Below are positions 40,482-48,731 of a stretch of DNA of 64,000 bases, piece by piece; position 1 is the stretch's first letter; every line of letters begins with the position of its first letter. Made by a program: the position numbers and the translations under genes. The stretch comes from Deinococcus humi (lineage in GTDB: Bacteria; Deinococcota; Deinococci; Deinococcales; Deinococcaceae). The stretch spans positions 93,927 through 157,926 of the forward strand of contig NZ_JACHFL010000010.1 in NCBI RefSeq assembly GCF_014201875.1, read 5' to 3'. The notes under the pieces were generated by a model, which did not search any database, was not told where the DNA came from, and worked only from the letters and a program-made list of their open reading frames with translations.

Positions 40482-41156
40482 ATGACCGCTCGTCCCTTCT
40501 CACCCGCCATCGAGGACTATCTCAAACAGCTGTACCTGCTGGGGGGAAGCGGCACGGTCAACACCCAGGCCATCGCAGACGCACTGAACGTCAATCCCGC
40601 CAGCGTAACCGGCATGCTGCGCCGCTTAACTGCCCTCGGGCTGGTGGAGCATACGGCCTACAAAGGCGCGACGCTGACCGCTGCGGGCCAGACCGTGGCC
40701 CTGGAAGTTCTGCGTCACCACCGCTTGCTTGAACTCTACCTGTACCAGGCGCTGGGGTATCCCCTGGACGAAGTTCATGCTGAAGCCGAGCGCTTAGAGC
40801 ACGTCATCAGCGAAAGGTTGGAAGCGCGTCTGGCGGCCTGGTTGGGTGAGCCCAGCTTCGACCCGCATGGAGATCCCATCCCAGCGCTGGACGGTTCTGT
40901 GCCGGTGCGGCACGAAGTCTGTTTAACAGATTTGCCGACCGGGACGGCCGCGCAGATCGTGCGGGTGCCGGGGAAGACCGATCTCCTCAAGGCCCTGATG
41001 AATCGGGGCCTCACGCCCGGAGTCACCGTCTTGCTGGTCTCGCGCGATGACGCGCTCAGGACGGTGACCCTCCAGTCCCTCGAGAGTGGAGAACACCTGA
41101 TTCTCGCCTTGTCCGTCGCCCAACACCTGCGGGTCGGCGCGCCGGTGTCTGCGTGA
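40482..41156 (+). CDS. DtxR/MntR-family metalloregulator
   Basis: A 224-residue protein with winged helix ([31 protein letters not shown]), dimerisation and metal-binding helices ([31 protein letters not shown]) and a C-terminal FeoA/SH3-like domain (about residues 150-222). Metal ligands fit HHRLLE and the downstream E/H positions. GGAGGA directly abuts the ATG, so ribosome spacing is unusual. It overlaps the NRAMP gene by 4 bp. Mn(II) is the likely corepressor, inferred from the partner genes. Confidence 0.88.
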   Translation: MTARPFSPAIEDYLKQLYLLGGSGTVNTQAIADALNVNPASVTGMLRRLTALGLVEHTAYKGATLTAAGQTVALEVLRHHRLLELYLYQALGYPLDEVHAEAERLEHVISERLEARLAAWLGEPSFDPHGDPIPALDGSVPVRHEVCLTDLPTGTAAQIVRVPGKTDLLKALMNRGLTPGVTVLLVSRDDALRTVTLQSLESGEHLILALSVAQHLRVGAPVSA

Positions 41157-42442
41157 GGAGCGTCCCCACCCCAACCAATCTCGATGAGCGGCTCAACGCG
41201 GAAGCGGTGGCCATCTTGACCAACAAGTCCAAACGGCGCGGCCTCGCGCGGCTCACGCCCTTCTTGGGCCCCGCGTTTATTGCGTCCGTCGCGTACATGG
41301 ATCCTGGCAATTTTGCCACCAACATTCAAGGCGGCGCGCAGTTCGGTTACCTGCTGTTGTGGGTCATCTTGGGGGCCAGCCTGATGGCCATGTTGATTCA
41401 AAACCTTAGTGCCAATCTGGGCATCGCCACTGGGAAAAACCTGCCAGAGATGATCCGCGAGCGCTGGCCCCGGTTGGCCTGGCCCTACTGGGTGCAGGCC
41501 GAGCTCGTGGCGATGGCCACCGATCTCGCCGAATTTCTGGGCGCATCGCTGGCCTTTCAACTGCTCTTCGGCATTCCACTGCTCTGGGGCGCCGTGCTCA
41601 CCGCCATCGTCACCTTCAGCCTGCTGACACTTCAGAAACGCGGGTTCCGTCCCATTGAGATCGCTATTACGGGGTTTGTGTTCGTGATTGCGGTGGCCTA
41701 TCTCGTCCAGATTGTGCTGAGCCGTCCCAGCCTGAGTGCCCTAGGCGGCTTCATCCCCCGGTTTGAGGGGCCGGACAGCCTGTACCTGGCTGTGGGGATC
41801 ATTGGCGCGACCGTGATGCCGCACGTAATCTACCTGCACAGCGCCCTGACACAGAACCGCATTCCAGCCACGACACAGGCCGAAAAACGGCAGGTGGCCC
41901 GGATGTCGCGCACCGACATTTTTGTGGCCATGGGCTTGGCGGCACTGATCAACCTGAGCATGCTGGCTGCTGCCGCCGCGGCCTTCTATACGACGGGCAA
42001 TTCGGACGTGGCCGACCTGACGGTGGCCTACCGGACCTTGACACCGCTGCTTGGCGGCGCGGCGGCCATTGCGTTTGCGCTGGCGCTGCTGGCTTCAGGG
42101 TTGTCCAGCAGCACCGTGGGCACCATGGCAGGTCAAGTGGTCATGCAGGGCTTCGTGCGCTTCAGCATCCCGGTGTGGCTGCGGCGCACCATCACGATGC
42201 TTCCCGCGTTCGCCGTGATTTTGATGGGTCTCGATCCGACCAGTACGCTGATCCTGTCGCAGGTGGTCCTCAGCTTCGGCATTCCCTTCGCGCTGGTGCC
42301 GCTCCTGGTCTTCACGGGACGCCGCGAAGTCATGGGCGAACTGACCAGCAGCCGCACCGTGCAGGTCTTGGGCTGGCTGATTGCCGCCCTGATCATTGGT
42401 TTGAACGCCTACCTGCTCATCCAGACCTTTGCGGGAGGATGA
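41153..42442 (+). CDS. mntH: NRAMP-family divalent metal transporter
   Basis: A 429-residue transporter of 11 or so helices. The metal site in helix 1 is [10 protein letters not shown] (Asp50, Asn53) and in helix 6 [12 protein letters not shown], with the Met that selects Mn or Fe over Ca and Mg. It is a proton-coupled importer. The GTG start overlaps the regulator stop (GTGA), so uptake and its repressor are made together. Confidence 0.92.
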   Translation: MRSVPTPTNLDERLNAEAVAILTNKSKRRGLARLTPFLGPAFIASVAYMDPGNFATNIQGGAQFGYLLLWVILGASLMAMLIQNLSANLGIATGKNLPEMIRERWPRLAWPYWVQAELVAMATDLAEFLGASLAFQLLFGIPLLWGAVLTAIVTFSLLTLQKRGFRPIEIAITGFVFVIAVAYLVQIVLSRPSLSALGGFIPRFEGPDSLYLAVGIIGATVMPHVIYLHSALTQNRIPATTQAEKRQVARMSRTDIFVAMGLAALINLSMLAAAAAAFYTTGNSDVADLTVAYRTLTPLLGGAAAIAFALALLASGLSSSTVGTMAGQVVMQGFVRFSIPVWLRRTITMLPAFAVILMGLDPTSTLILSQVVLSFGIPFALVPLLVFTGRREVMGELTSSRTVQVLGWLIAALIIGLNAYLLIQTFAGG

Positions 42443-42723
42443 CTTCTAGCCCTAAGAACCAATGCAGTGCCTGCTCAGCCAGAGTCCCACTGGGAATCTG
42501 GAGCCTTGGGCTTCAACTCAGCACCGACGTTTCTTCAAGCGCGTTTTGCAATTCATTCGGATAGCGCTGTGTCAATCCTCGAGTCGTGAAGGTGCAGAGT
42601 CAGATTCCTGCTGAAGGGGTCACACTAGAGTTGGAGCAGAAGTTCCCGCTAAGCCAAGGCTCAGGCTGGTGCGGAGGGATCCAGCCCACGGTGCTCTGCC
42701 CGCGAAGTTGCGACACTCGGGGA

Positions 42724-43143
42724 GTGACCCCTCAGCCCGCTCCGCTCCCTATCGGACACCTGGCCACCGAGACCAGTGAACGGGTCAAGACCTTGCGCTA
42801 CTGGACCGACCTCGGCCTCCTCCAACATGACCGCAAAGCCAGCGGCCACCGGCTGTATCCCGCCGATAGTGCCGAGCGCGTGCAGTTCATCCGTTCCGCC
42901 CAGCACGTCGGCTTGACCCTCGGCGAGATCGCCCGCATCCTTGGCCTCCGTGCGGAGGGTCACAAGCCCTGCGCGGAGGTCCGTGACGAATTGCAGGGGC
43001 ATCTCCGGGCCGTCCGCCAGCAGCTGGCACAGCTTCAGGCGTTGGAAGCCGAACTCGCCGGGCGGCTGGCCTACGCCCACGCTCATCCCGATCCCGAGTG
43101 TGAAACCGCAGGCTGCGTGTACCTGAACCTGCCTGCCCCTTGA
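42724..43143 (+). CDS. MerR-family metal-responsive regulator, copy 2
   Basis: A paralogue of the protein at 356, with the same length and motif order: IGHLATETSERVKTLRYWTD, GHKPCAEV and PECETAGCVYL. The three metal-loop Cys positions are conserved. The GTG start is set by alignment with copy 1; both starts are preceded by TGCGACACTCGGG. The nucleotide sequence has diverged clearly, so the pair is an older duplication and not a recent copy. Confidence 0.87.
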   Translation: MTPQPAPLPIGHLATETSERVKTLRYWTDLGLLQHDRKASGHRLYPADSAERVQFIRSAQHVGLTLGEIARILGLRAEGHKPCAEVRDELQGHLRAVRQQLAQLQALEAELAGRLAYAHAHPDPECETAGCVYLNLPAP

Positions 43144-43170
43144 CTCTCCCCCCCAGGGGAGACTTTAGCC
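43140..43170 (+). promoter_or_regulatory. MerR-type promoter, copy 2
   Basis: TTGACT (43140-43145) and TTAGCC (43165-43170) are again 19 bp apart, with a CTCCCC/GGGGAG dyad in the spacer. The ATG at 43177 is 6 nt downstream of the -10 box. The -35 box overlaps the merR stop codon as in copy 1. Confidence 0.85.
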
Positions 43171-43176
43171 TTGGGC

Positions 43177-43644
43177 ATGGAAGACCCCTGCTGCGTCCCC
43201 AACGCCCAGGGGCAGGACGTCACGTCCTGCCCGGTCAGTGGCACCCGCGGAAAGGGCGTGCCGCTGATCACCCTCAAGGCCCTCCTGACCCCACCCGCAC
43301 TGGCCCGGCTGGCGCCAGAGGACGCCTTCCGGTTCTGCCCGGACCCCACCTGCGATGTGGTGTACTTCAGTCCCACCCAGACCTACCGCAGGACGGACCT
43401 CAAGGTGCCGGTCTTCCAGAAGGAGCAGGTCCCTGAAGTGCCCGTCTGCTACTGCTTTGCACACACCCGTGCCGACCTCAGCCAGGTGGCCGCCTCAGAC
43501 ACAGGCCAGGCCCTGGAAGCGTCCATTCGCGGACATATCCGGGCTGGACGCTGCGGTTGTGAGGTCAACAACCCGCAGGGCAGTTGCTGCCTGGGAAACG
43601 TCGTGACCGTGCTGCGGTCCCTCGGCAGCCAGGAGCAGGCATGA
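43177..43644 (+). CDS. CopZ-like Cys-rich metallochaperone, copy 2
   Basis: A 155-residue CopZ-type protein with all expected Cys motifs: [41 protein letters not shown] and [17 protein letters not shown]. The CPVSG motif is intact here, unlike copy 1. The start at 43177 gives a leaderless message and agrees with copy 1; a TTG at 43171 is less likely. Confidence 0.85.
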   Translation: MEDPCCVPNAQGQDVTSCPVSGTRGKGVPLITLKALLTPPALARLAPEDAFRFCPDPTCDVVYFSPTQTYRRTDLKVPVFQKEQVPEVPVCYCFAHTRADLSQVAASDTGQALEASIRGHIRAGRCGCEVNNPQGSCCLGNVVTVLRSLGSQEQA

Positions 43645-43736
43645 CGCGCTACGACGCGCCACGACGCCGTGGTGATCGGCGGGGGAATGGCGAGAGCGGG
43701 AACACGGCCGCGTCAGCGCGTAGAGTCACGACGGCA

Positions 43737-45398
43737 TCAGCCCAGCAGTTCAGTCAGCGTCTCCTCGGCGGCGCGGTCTTCCTCAGCCTGACGGTGTCCT
43801 TCCATAGCTTCAGCATCATGCTCGCGCAACTTGACCCGGCTGGTCTTGCCCCGCAGCACCTCCAGCGTATAGTCGCCTGCCCCAAACAGCGTGCCGTCCA
43901 ACGTGTCCGGCAAGGCGATGCGCACCTCATGCGTCTCGGGGTCATAGCGCACCCTGACGGTGGTCCGGGCGTGGCGCTCCTTCATGGCTTCGAGCCTCTT
44001 GGGGGCCGTGTTCATGAACGTCCCTCGGCGGCGGCCGCTGTCCTTGAGCGGCACCAGCTCGCCCGCAGCAGGCAGCCCCACGTCATGCTTGGTGTTGAGG
44101 TACCCGGCCAAATTGGCGCGTGCCCGCACCTCGCCGTGGGTCAGGATCACCTTGCCCGGCGCGTAGCGCGCGATCATCCCCAGCAACCCGCCCCGGTCTG
44201 CGTGTGCCGACAGATAGAAGCGCTCGACGCGCGAGTACGCCGACACCGGCTCCAGGCCCTCTCCACGGGCTGCGGGCAGCATCACCTCCCCACCCTGCTG
44301 CAGTTCGAGCAGGCGTCTCCCTGGGCTCTCGGCGTCCTGATAGCCCACCACGAACAGCGCATTCTCCGCGTGGGGCAGCCACGCGCGGGCGTACTGCGGA
44401 CTGGCTCCCGCGTGCAGCATGCCCGACGAGGCGATCACCACGGCGGGGCGCTCCGAGGCCAGGATGCCCTCACGCTCGCGCCGATCCTTAACAAGGTTCA
44501 CCGTGCCCGTCAGAAAGGGGCGTTGCTTGCTGGTCTTGGTGCGGTTCTGCAGCGCCTCGGGCAGCAGGGGCAGCATGTCTTCGTAGGCCTCGGTGATCCC
44601 CCGCGTCAGGCCGTCCAGGTGGATCGGCACGGCGGGCAGCAGCCCGCTGGCCATGGCCGTCTGCAGGATCTGGGTGATCTCCTGCGCGCGGCCCAGCGCG
44701 AAGGATGGGATCAACACGCGCCCACCCCCACGCAGGGTCTCCCCGATGGCGGTCACAAACGCCCGCACCTGGTCCTTGCGGCTGGGCAGCAGCGTGTCGC
44801 CGTAGGTGCTCTCGGACACCACCGCGTCCACCGGCGTGACTGTGGCGGGCAGCCAGGCGGCGTCCACCACGGGCGTCGAGATGTTGCTGACGTCCCCGGT
44901 GTGGAACACGGCGCGTCCTCCGCTCTCGATCAGCACACTGGCCGCTCCCAGCAGGTGGCCGCTGGGGAACAACGTGAAGGCAAAACCGTGGTCCGAGATG
45001 CGCGTGAAGTACGGGATGGGCCGCAGCCGTTCCAGGGTGCGCTTCATGTCGCCCGCGTTGAACAATGGCTGGCCCTGCAGGGTGGTGACCTTGAGGGTGT
45101 CGCCCAGGACCAGCGTGGCGATGCGGGCGGTGGCCTCGGTGCAGTAGATGGGGAGCTTCGGGAAGCGCCGGATGACCACCGGCAGTGCGCCGACGTGGTC
45201 CAGATGAGCGTGGGTCAGCACCATCGCGGCAGGTGGGTGCTCAGCGAGCAGGCCCAGCTGGGGCAGGGCGGCGTCCCCAATGGAGCCGGGGCGCGCCCCG
45301 GCATCGATCAGCAGGTTGCCTTCGGCCAGGCGGTACAGGTAGCTGCTGGCCCCCACCTCGTCGGTGCCGCCCAGACCCAGGAAATGCAGGTCACTCAT
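43737..45398 (-). CDS. Metallo-beta-lactamase fold, beta-CASP nuclease family
   Basis: A protein of about 553 residues. MBL motifs: LTHAHLDHVGALPV (HxHxDH), PSGHLLGAAS and HTGDVS. The beta-CASP region follows (SESTYGD, LIPSFALGRAQEI), and the final His motifs are FYLSAHADRGGL and ILTHGE. Relatives are CPSF-like RNA exonucleases/endonucleases using two zinc ions. A C-terminal tail of about 80 residues with charged helices is extra. The start at 45398 (MSDLHFLGLGG) fits the family; 45407 is possible. Confidence 0.88.
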   Translation of the reverse strand: MSDLHFLGLGGTDEVGASSYLYRLAEGNLLIDAGARPGSIGDAALPQLGLLAEHPPAAMVLTHAHLDHVGALPVVIRRFPKLPIYCTEATARIATLVLGDTLKVTTLQGQPLFNAGDMKRTLERLRPIPYFTRISDHGFAFTLFPSGHLLGAASVLIESGGRAVFHTGDVSNISTPVVDAAWLPATVTPVDAVVSESTYGDTLLPSRKDQVRAFVTAIGETLRGGGRVLIPSFALGRAQEITQILQTAMASGLLPAVPIHLDGLTRGITEAYEDMLPLLPEALQNRTKTSKQRPFLTGTVNLVKDRREREGILASERPAVVIASSGMLHAGASPQYARAWLPHAENALFVVGYQDAESPGRRLLELQQGGEVMLPAARGEGLEPVSAYSRVERFYLSAHADRGGLLGMIARYAPGKVILTHGEVRARANLAGYLNTKHDVGLPAAGELVPLKDSGRRRGTFMNTAPKRLEAMKERHARTTVRVRYDPETHEVRIALPDTLDGTLFGAGDYTLEVLRGKTSRVKLREHDAEAMEGHRQAEEDRAAEETLTELLG

Positions 45399-45431
45399 GA
45401 CGGGCATTCTGGCGGATGGCGTGAAATCCCA

Positions 45432-46706
45432 TCACGACAACATTCCCCCTGGCTCGGTCCCCAGGTCATGGATGTTGAATCCAGTGGCGGCTCTTGCCTT
45501 ATCGTTGAGCAGGTGCATCAGCAGCCGCCCTGGCGTCTCGATCTTCTGGCCCTTCAGCCGCCACTTCTCCAGTCGCTGAATGCAGCGCCGCACCACCCCC
45601 ACCCCCAGGTGGACCAAAGCCTTGTAAAACCCGATCGCCGCTACCGCGTGGGTGGCCGGGTCATCGTGATGGATGGCGATCTGCACGGCAAATTCCCACA
45701 ACTGCGGATTGGCATTTCGTAATCTATCTAGACAACTCTCCAAACTGTTGATCGAAGGATCAAGGGTGGGGGGCAGCGTTCCTCGCTCGCCCGCACGGGT
45801 GATCAGTGCCGCGCTGTCCAAGCAACGCAACAGCTCTTCCCTGGCTGTTCCCGCTGAGGAAGCTCCAAAGTCCCCATCAGGTTTTCCACAATCCCTTTGT
45901 TTTTGAGTAATGGTTGAGCTTCCTTTAGTCGTCTCACCTTGAGAGTTGCAGTCTGGCACGAGAAAAATCTCTCCTCCCTGCACGCTCTCGGCGAAGAAGG
46001 CAGCCTCCAGATTTTCCGGGATGACCGGCTCGTACAGGGCCACGCTGAACAGCGTAGCCACGTTGCGCCGGGCAGAGGTACCCTCGTCGATGCGCTGCAC
46101 TTTCTGGCTCCTCAGCCACAGGTGCGCCAGCGGGTGCTGCAGCGCCCGGTAGAAGGTGGCCTCACTCATCCCACACTCGCGGGCAAAGCAAAAGCGCCCG
46201 CCCACCATCTGCACTACCTGCTCACGGGACTGCAGGGGCCGTCCGTCCTCGCCCACCTTCAGGTAGCAGTGCTTGCGCAGCTCCTCGATGATGCGGATGA
46301 GATTGAGCCCCTGGGAACTCGTGAGCCGTCCGCCCGCCAGGCTGGTGGTGCTGATGCCGGTGAGGATCAGGCGCCAGTCGCGGGAGACACTGCGGCTGAG
46401 CTTGGTGAGGTGCTGTCCAGCCCTGTACGGGAAGGCCACCGGCCAGAAGGTCTTGGTGGGTGTATAGCCGCTCAACACCGGTCTGGCGCGGATGCTCTTG
46501 CGGTACAACCCGACGGCCTTTAAAGCTTCGGTGGTATCGACTGGAAGACGTGTCGTGAGCGGAGCGGAGTAAGGCGCGGATCGTGGCGCGGCCTCGGGAT
46601 GGCCTGCCCTGAGCGCGTCGGCCTGGGCATTCAGTTGCTCGCGCCTGAGCTGTTCCCTTGTGAACTGGTTTGAGGCAGCATCGGCGCGGAAGTAGGCAGC
46701 CGTCAT
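45432..46706 (-). CDS. Unrecognised protein with possible winged helix, plasmid-type
   Basis: A protein of about 424 residues. The middle part (RIIEELRKHCYLKVGEDG, CGMSEATFYRALQHPLAHLW) looks like a winged helix, as in plasmid replication or transcription proteins. The Ser/Gly-rich stretch near residue 260-310 looks disordered. No firm family was recognised. A long perfect palindrome sits just upstream, which suggests autoregulation or origin binding. The ATG at 46706 is taken; a GTG at 46718 is also possible. Confidence 0.6.
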   Translation of the reverse strand: MTAAYFRADAASNQFTREQLRREQLNAQADALRAGHPEAAPRSAPYSAPLTTRLPVDTTEALKAVGLYRKSIRARPVLSGYTPTKTFWPVAFPYRAGQHLTKLSRSVSRDWRLILTGISTTSLAGGRLTSSQGLNLIRIIEELRKHCYLKVGEDGRPLQSREQVVQMVGGRFCFARECGMSEATFYRALQHPLAHLWLRSQKVQRIDEGTSARRNVATLFSVALYEPVIPENLEAAFFAESVQGGEIFLVPDCNSQGETTKGSSTITQKQRDCGKPDGDFGASSAGTAREELLRCLDSAALITRAGERGTLPPTLDPSINSLESCLDRLRNANPQLWEFAVQIAIHHDDPATHAVAAIGFYKALVHLGVGVVRRCIQRLEKWRLKGQKIETPGRLLMHLLNDKARAATGFNIHDLGTEPGGMLS

Positions 46707-46728
46707 GAAGGCCCACACTCCTCAAGAA

Positions 46729-46764
46729 GTGCCTCTGAGGTGTCAACTAACACCTCAGAGGCAC
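46729..46764. promoter_or_regulatory. Perfect 15-bp palindrome upstream of 46706
   Basis: GTGCCTCTGAGGTGT, a 6-nt spacer CAACTA, then the exact complement. It begins 23 bp before the ATG at 46706. It could be an operator for the adjacent protein or a transcript hairpin. The half-motif CCTCTGA recurs near 48187-48202 as a tandem pair. Confidence 0.6.
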
Positions 46765-46935
46765 CTTGCGAGCTAGAAACCTTTGGAGATGTCTTCAAAG
46801 CCCTCCTGTGACCTCGCGGCTGAAGAGTTTCAGTGACAGTGAGGCAAGGTGCGCCGCTTTGAAACAGCGGAGCGGGCTGTGCTCTATGGCACTGGGTTAT
46901 CGCAGCGGCTTTGGCCTGCCACGAACCGACAAAAA

Positions 46936-47057
46936 AAGTTGGACTCACCAGGGTCTCCTGCTTGCAATAGGGAGCCTTCTCTGGTAAAGTCCAACTTGCG
47001 ACGGAAGTACTTTACCAAAGAGTCTCAGCTTAAATCCCGCTTCCCGGCGGGGTTTTT
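46936..47057 (+). ncRNA. Candidate structured RNA with alternative hairpins and terminator
   Basis: Stem A pairs AAGTTGGACT (46936-46945) with AGTCCAACTT (46988-46997), and inside it ACCAG (46947) pairs with CTGGT (46981) and CTCC with GGAG. Stem B pairs TGGTAAAGT (46982-46990) with ACTTTACCA (47009-47017). A and B overlap and cannot form together. A rho-independent terminator follows at 47036. No reading frame explains the region. It could be an attenuator, antisense RNA or plasmid copy-control RNA. The promoter was not identified. Confidence 0.5.
47036..47057 (+). terminator. Rho-independent terminator
   Basis: CCCGC-TTCCCG-GCGGG followed by GTTTTTG. It closes the structured region and points rightward, with about 210 bp to the next start. 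Confidence 0.75.
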
Positions 47058-47268
47058 GATTTTTGTGATGCGCTTGCAGTTACGTTTTGGTCAGGGTAGA
47101 GCCTCCGTCGGTGGAGTGTAGCACGAGCAGTGAAAAAGCTGCATTAAGATCAATAAAATCTGTATCAAAGTTAAGATCTCTTCGCAGAGAAAATCTGATG
47201 TGGGGTGACGCGGGTTACTATGCGTTGGCTGTGAGACGAATTCGATTGCAACACCACGAGACTCAAAA
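47058..47268. other. AT-richer spacer
   Basis: No gene is seen. Base composition is lower in GC than the surroundings, like the next two genes and the STAND gene, which suggests a separately acquired segment. Confidence 0.4.
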
Positions 47269-47916
47269 GTGACTGGACCCGTCACCGTTTTTCTGACCGA
47301 GGCGTTCATGCCACTCAGCCGCGAGATCGGCAGGTTTGGGGGCATGTACCGGGCTGAGGCCGAAGCCATGTTCAGTATGGAATTTGTGCAGGCGGCTGTT
47401 GCCCGGAAAGTTTGCCTTGCAACGGAGACCGATTACGGAGCGGTGCTGTATCTGGCCCATAAGGGACGCAGGATGATTGGGCTGACCAGTTCCTTCCAAT
47501 CTCGCGCCGAGAATCTTGAGAATGCCGTCTGCTCACGCGACGCTTACCGCAACATTGTGGAGGCAGGGCATTCGGTGGAAACTGTTGAACGCCACCGCCG
47601 AGCCTCCATCGTCTACACCAGAGCAGGTCAAAGGGTCCTGGCGCTCGCTCAGGCCAGGGGCTTTAACCGTACCGTGATCAGGCGGAACTACTCCAACTGG
47701 ATTGAGTCCGGTGAATACGGGGAGTTGCATCTGTACTCCTACCTGTCTCCGACAGAAACGATGGAATTTGGGATGCTGATGCTGCATTCCAAAAATCCCA
47801 ACGCCCTTGCTATCGATCCGGCAAAGTTTGTGCTTTATTCGCTGACGCCGTGGCCTGCAGCGCCTCGTCCAACGGCTTCTGGGGCTGATACGTCACCCCG
47901 TGCGGAGTTAGCGTGA
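47269..47916 (+). CDS. Hypothetical protein
   Basis: A 215-residue open frame with balanced composition (FGGMYRAEAEAMFSMEFVQA, RNIVEAGHSVETVERHRRAS). No family was recognised. The GTG start has no clear ribosome site. The Pro/Ala-rich C-terminus overlaps the convergent gene by about 106 bp and may be unnatural. Confidence 0.5.
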   Translation: MTGPVTVFLTEAFMPLSREIGRFGGMYRAEAEAMFSMEFVQAAVARKVCLATETDYGAVLYLAHKGRRMIGLTSSFQSRAENLENAVCSRDAYRNIVEAGHSVETVERHRRASIVYTRAGQRVLALAQARGFNRTVIRRNYSNWIESGEYGELHLYSYLSPTETMEFGMLMLHSKNPNALAIDPAKFVLYSLTPWPAAPRPTASGADTSPRAELA

Positions 47917-48145
47917 CGAGGTACAGCTGGCCACTTCGCGTCACCAGGTGTGGCTGACTCAGCTGGGACTCCGAGAACAACTTGCGGTGCACGCGCTGGA
48001 GCTGCCGCTCCACAGCCTCTGAAGAGTGCTCTCCCAGATCGAGGGCGTGCAGTGTCACGGCCACGTCCAGAAGCTTCTCCAGCAGTGCCCGCCGGGTCTT
48101 GTCAGGCTGGAGACAGGAAAGAGTGAGGTTGCAAGTTTCGTGCAA
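47810..48145 (-). CDS. Hypothetical protein
   Basis: A 111-residue helical protein (LLEKLLDVAVTLHALDLGEH, VERQLQRVHRKLFSESQLS). The TTG at 48145 is chosen because GGAGG lies 6 nt before it. No family was recognised. It is convergent with and overlaps the preceding gene; both may not be functional. It lies between that gene and the tmRNA terminator. Confidence 0.55.
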   Translation of the reverse strand: MHETCNLTLSCLQPDKTRRALLEKLLDVAVTLHALDLGEHSSEAVERQLQRVHRKLFSESQLSQPHLVTRSGQLYLVTLTPHGVTYQPQKPLDEALQATASANKAQTLPDR

Positions 48146-48227
48146 GAAGCGCCTCCTTGGAGTCGAATTGAGCAACCCTAGCAAGCACCTCTGAAAACCT
48201 CTGAAATGCAAAATGGTGAAACCCACC

Positions 48228-48261
48228 AAAAAGAAGCACCCCTTGCGGGGCGCTTCTTTTT
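48228..48261 (-). terminator. Terminator of the tmRNA gene
   Basis: On the minus strand AAAAAGAAGC-C/A-CCCC pairs across a GCAA loop with GGGG-GCTTCTTTTT, ending in a T-run. It starts right after the CCA end of the tmRNA. Confidence 0.85.
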
Positions 48262-48618
48262 TGGTGGAGACGGAGGGAGTCGAACCCTCGTCCGATACAG
48301 CCTTGGTGGGCTTCTACGAGTGTAGTCCACAATTTAATTCTCCTCGCTCAGCCGCGCATGGACACGCTGCTTTCGCGCCTATCCCCTAAGTTTCGCTGAC
48401 GTACTGGGGCACTTCGGCCAGCTAGCCTTCTTTTATGTCAGTTTCCGCGACGCCAAAGGCCGGGCTGCGTGGTCACTGCGCAGTCAATTAAGCTGCGTAT
48501 GCGTAAGAAACGCTGTTGTTGCCGTTTAAAGGGCTTGACCGATGATTTACGAGGCCAACGGTCATCCTCGACTCGCCACTTCACTTCCAGCACGCACCGT
48601 CGAAACCGGGTCGTCCCC
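48262..48618 (-). ncRNA. ssrA: Transfer-messenger RNA
   Basis: The 5' end GGGGACG and 3' end CGTCTCC-CCA form an acceptor stem with a G3-U70 pair, the alanine identity signal. The T-arm reads GAGGGTTCGACTCCCTC, and GTTTCGACGG marks the conserved 5' domain. The message part reads GGC AAC AAC AGC and on to GCA GCT TAA, encoding the degradation tag GNNSVSYAYAA. The gene is 357 nt and looks complete. A -10 box TATACT (48632-48637, minus) lies upstream. It rescues stalled ribosomes with SmpB. Confidence 0.95.
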
Positions 48619-48731
48619 AAAAGGTACCCGTAGTATACCGCACTGACGGCGCTCCATGCTGACTGAGCGTTAAGACTTGAGCGCCTGACGCTGCACGGCG
48701 GGTGGACCTGCCGAAATAGTGTGGGGACGAT

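Noticed and set aside
43584..45722. A 712-codon plus-strand open frame
   Set aside because: It lies opposite the beta-CASP nuclease, whose motifs are clear; the antisense frame has no recognisable domain.
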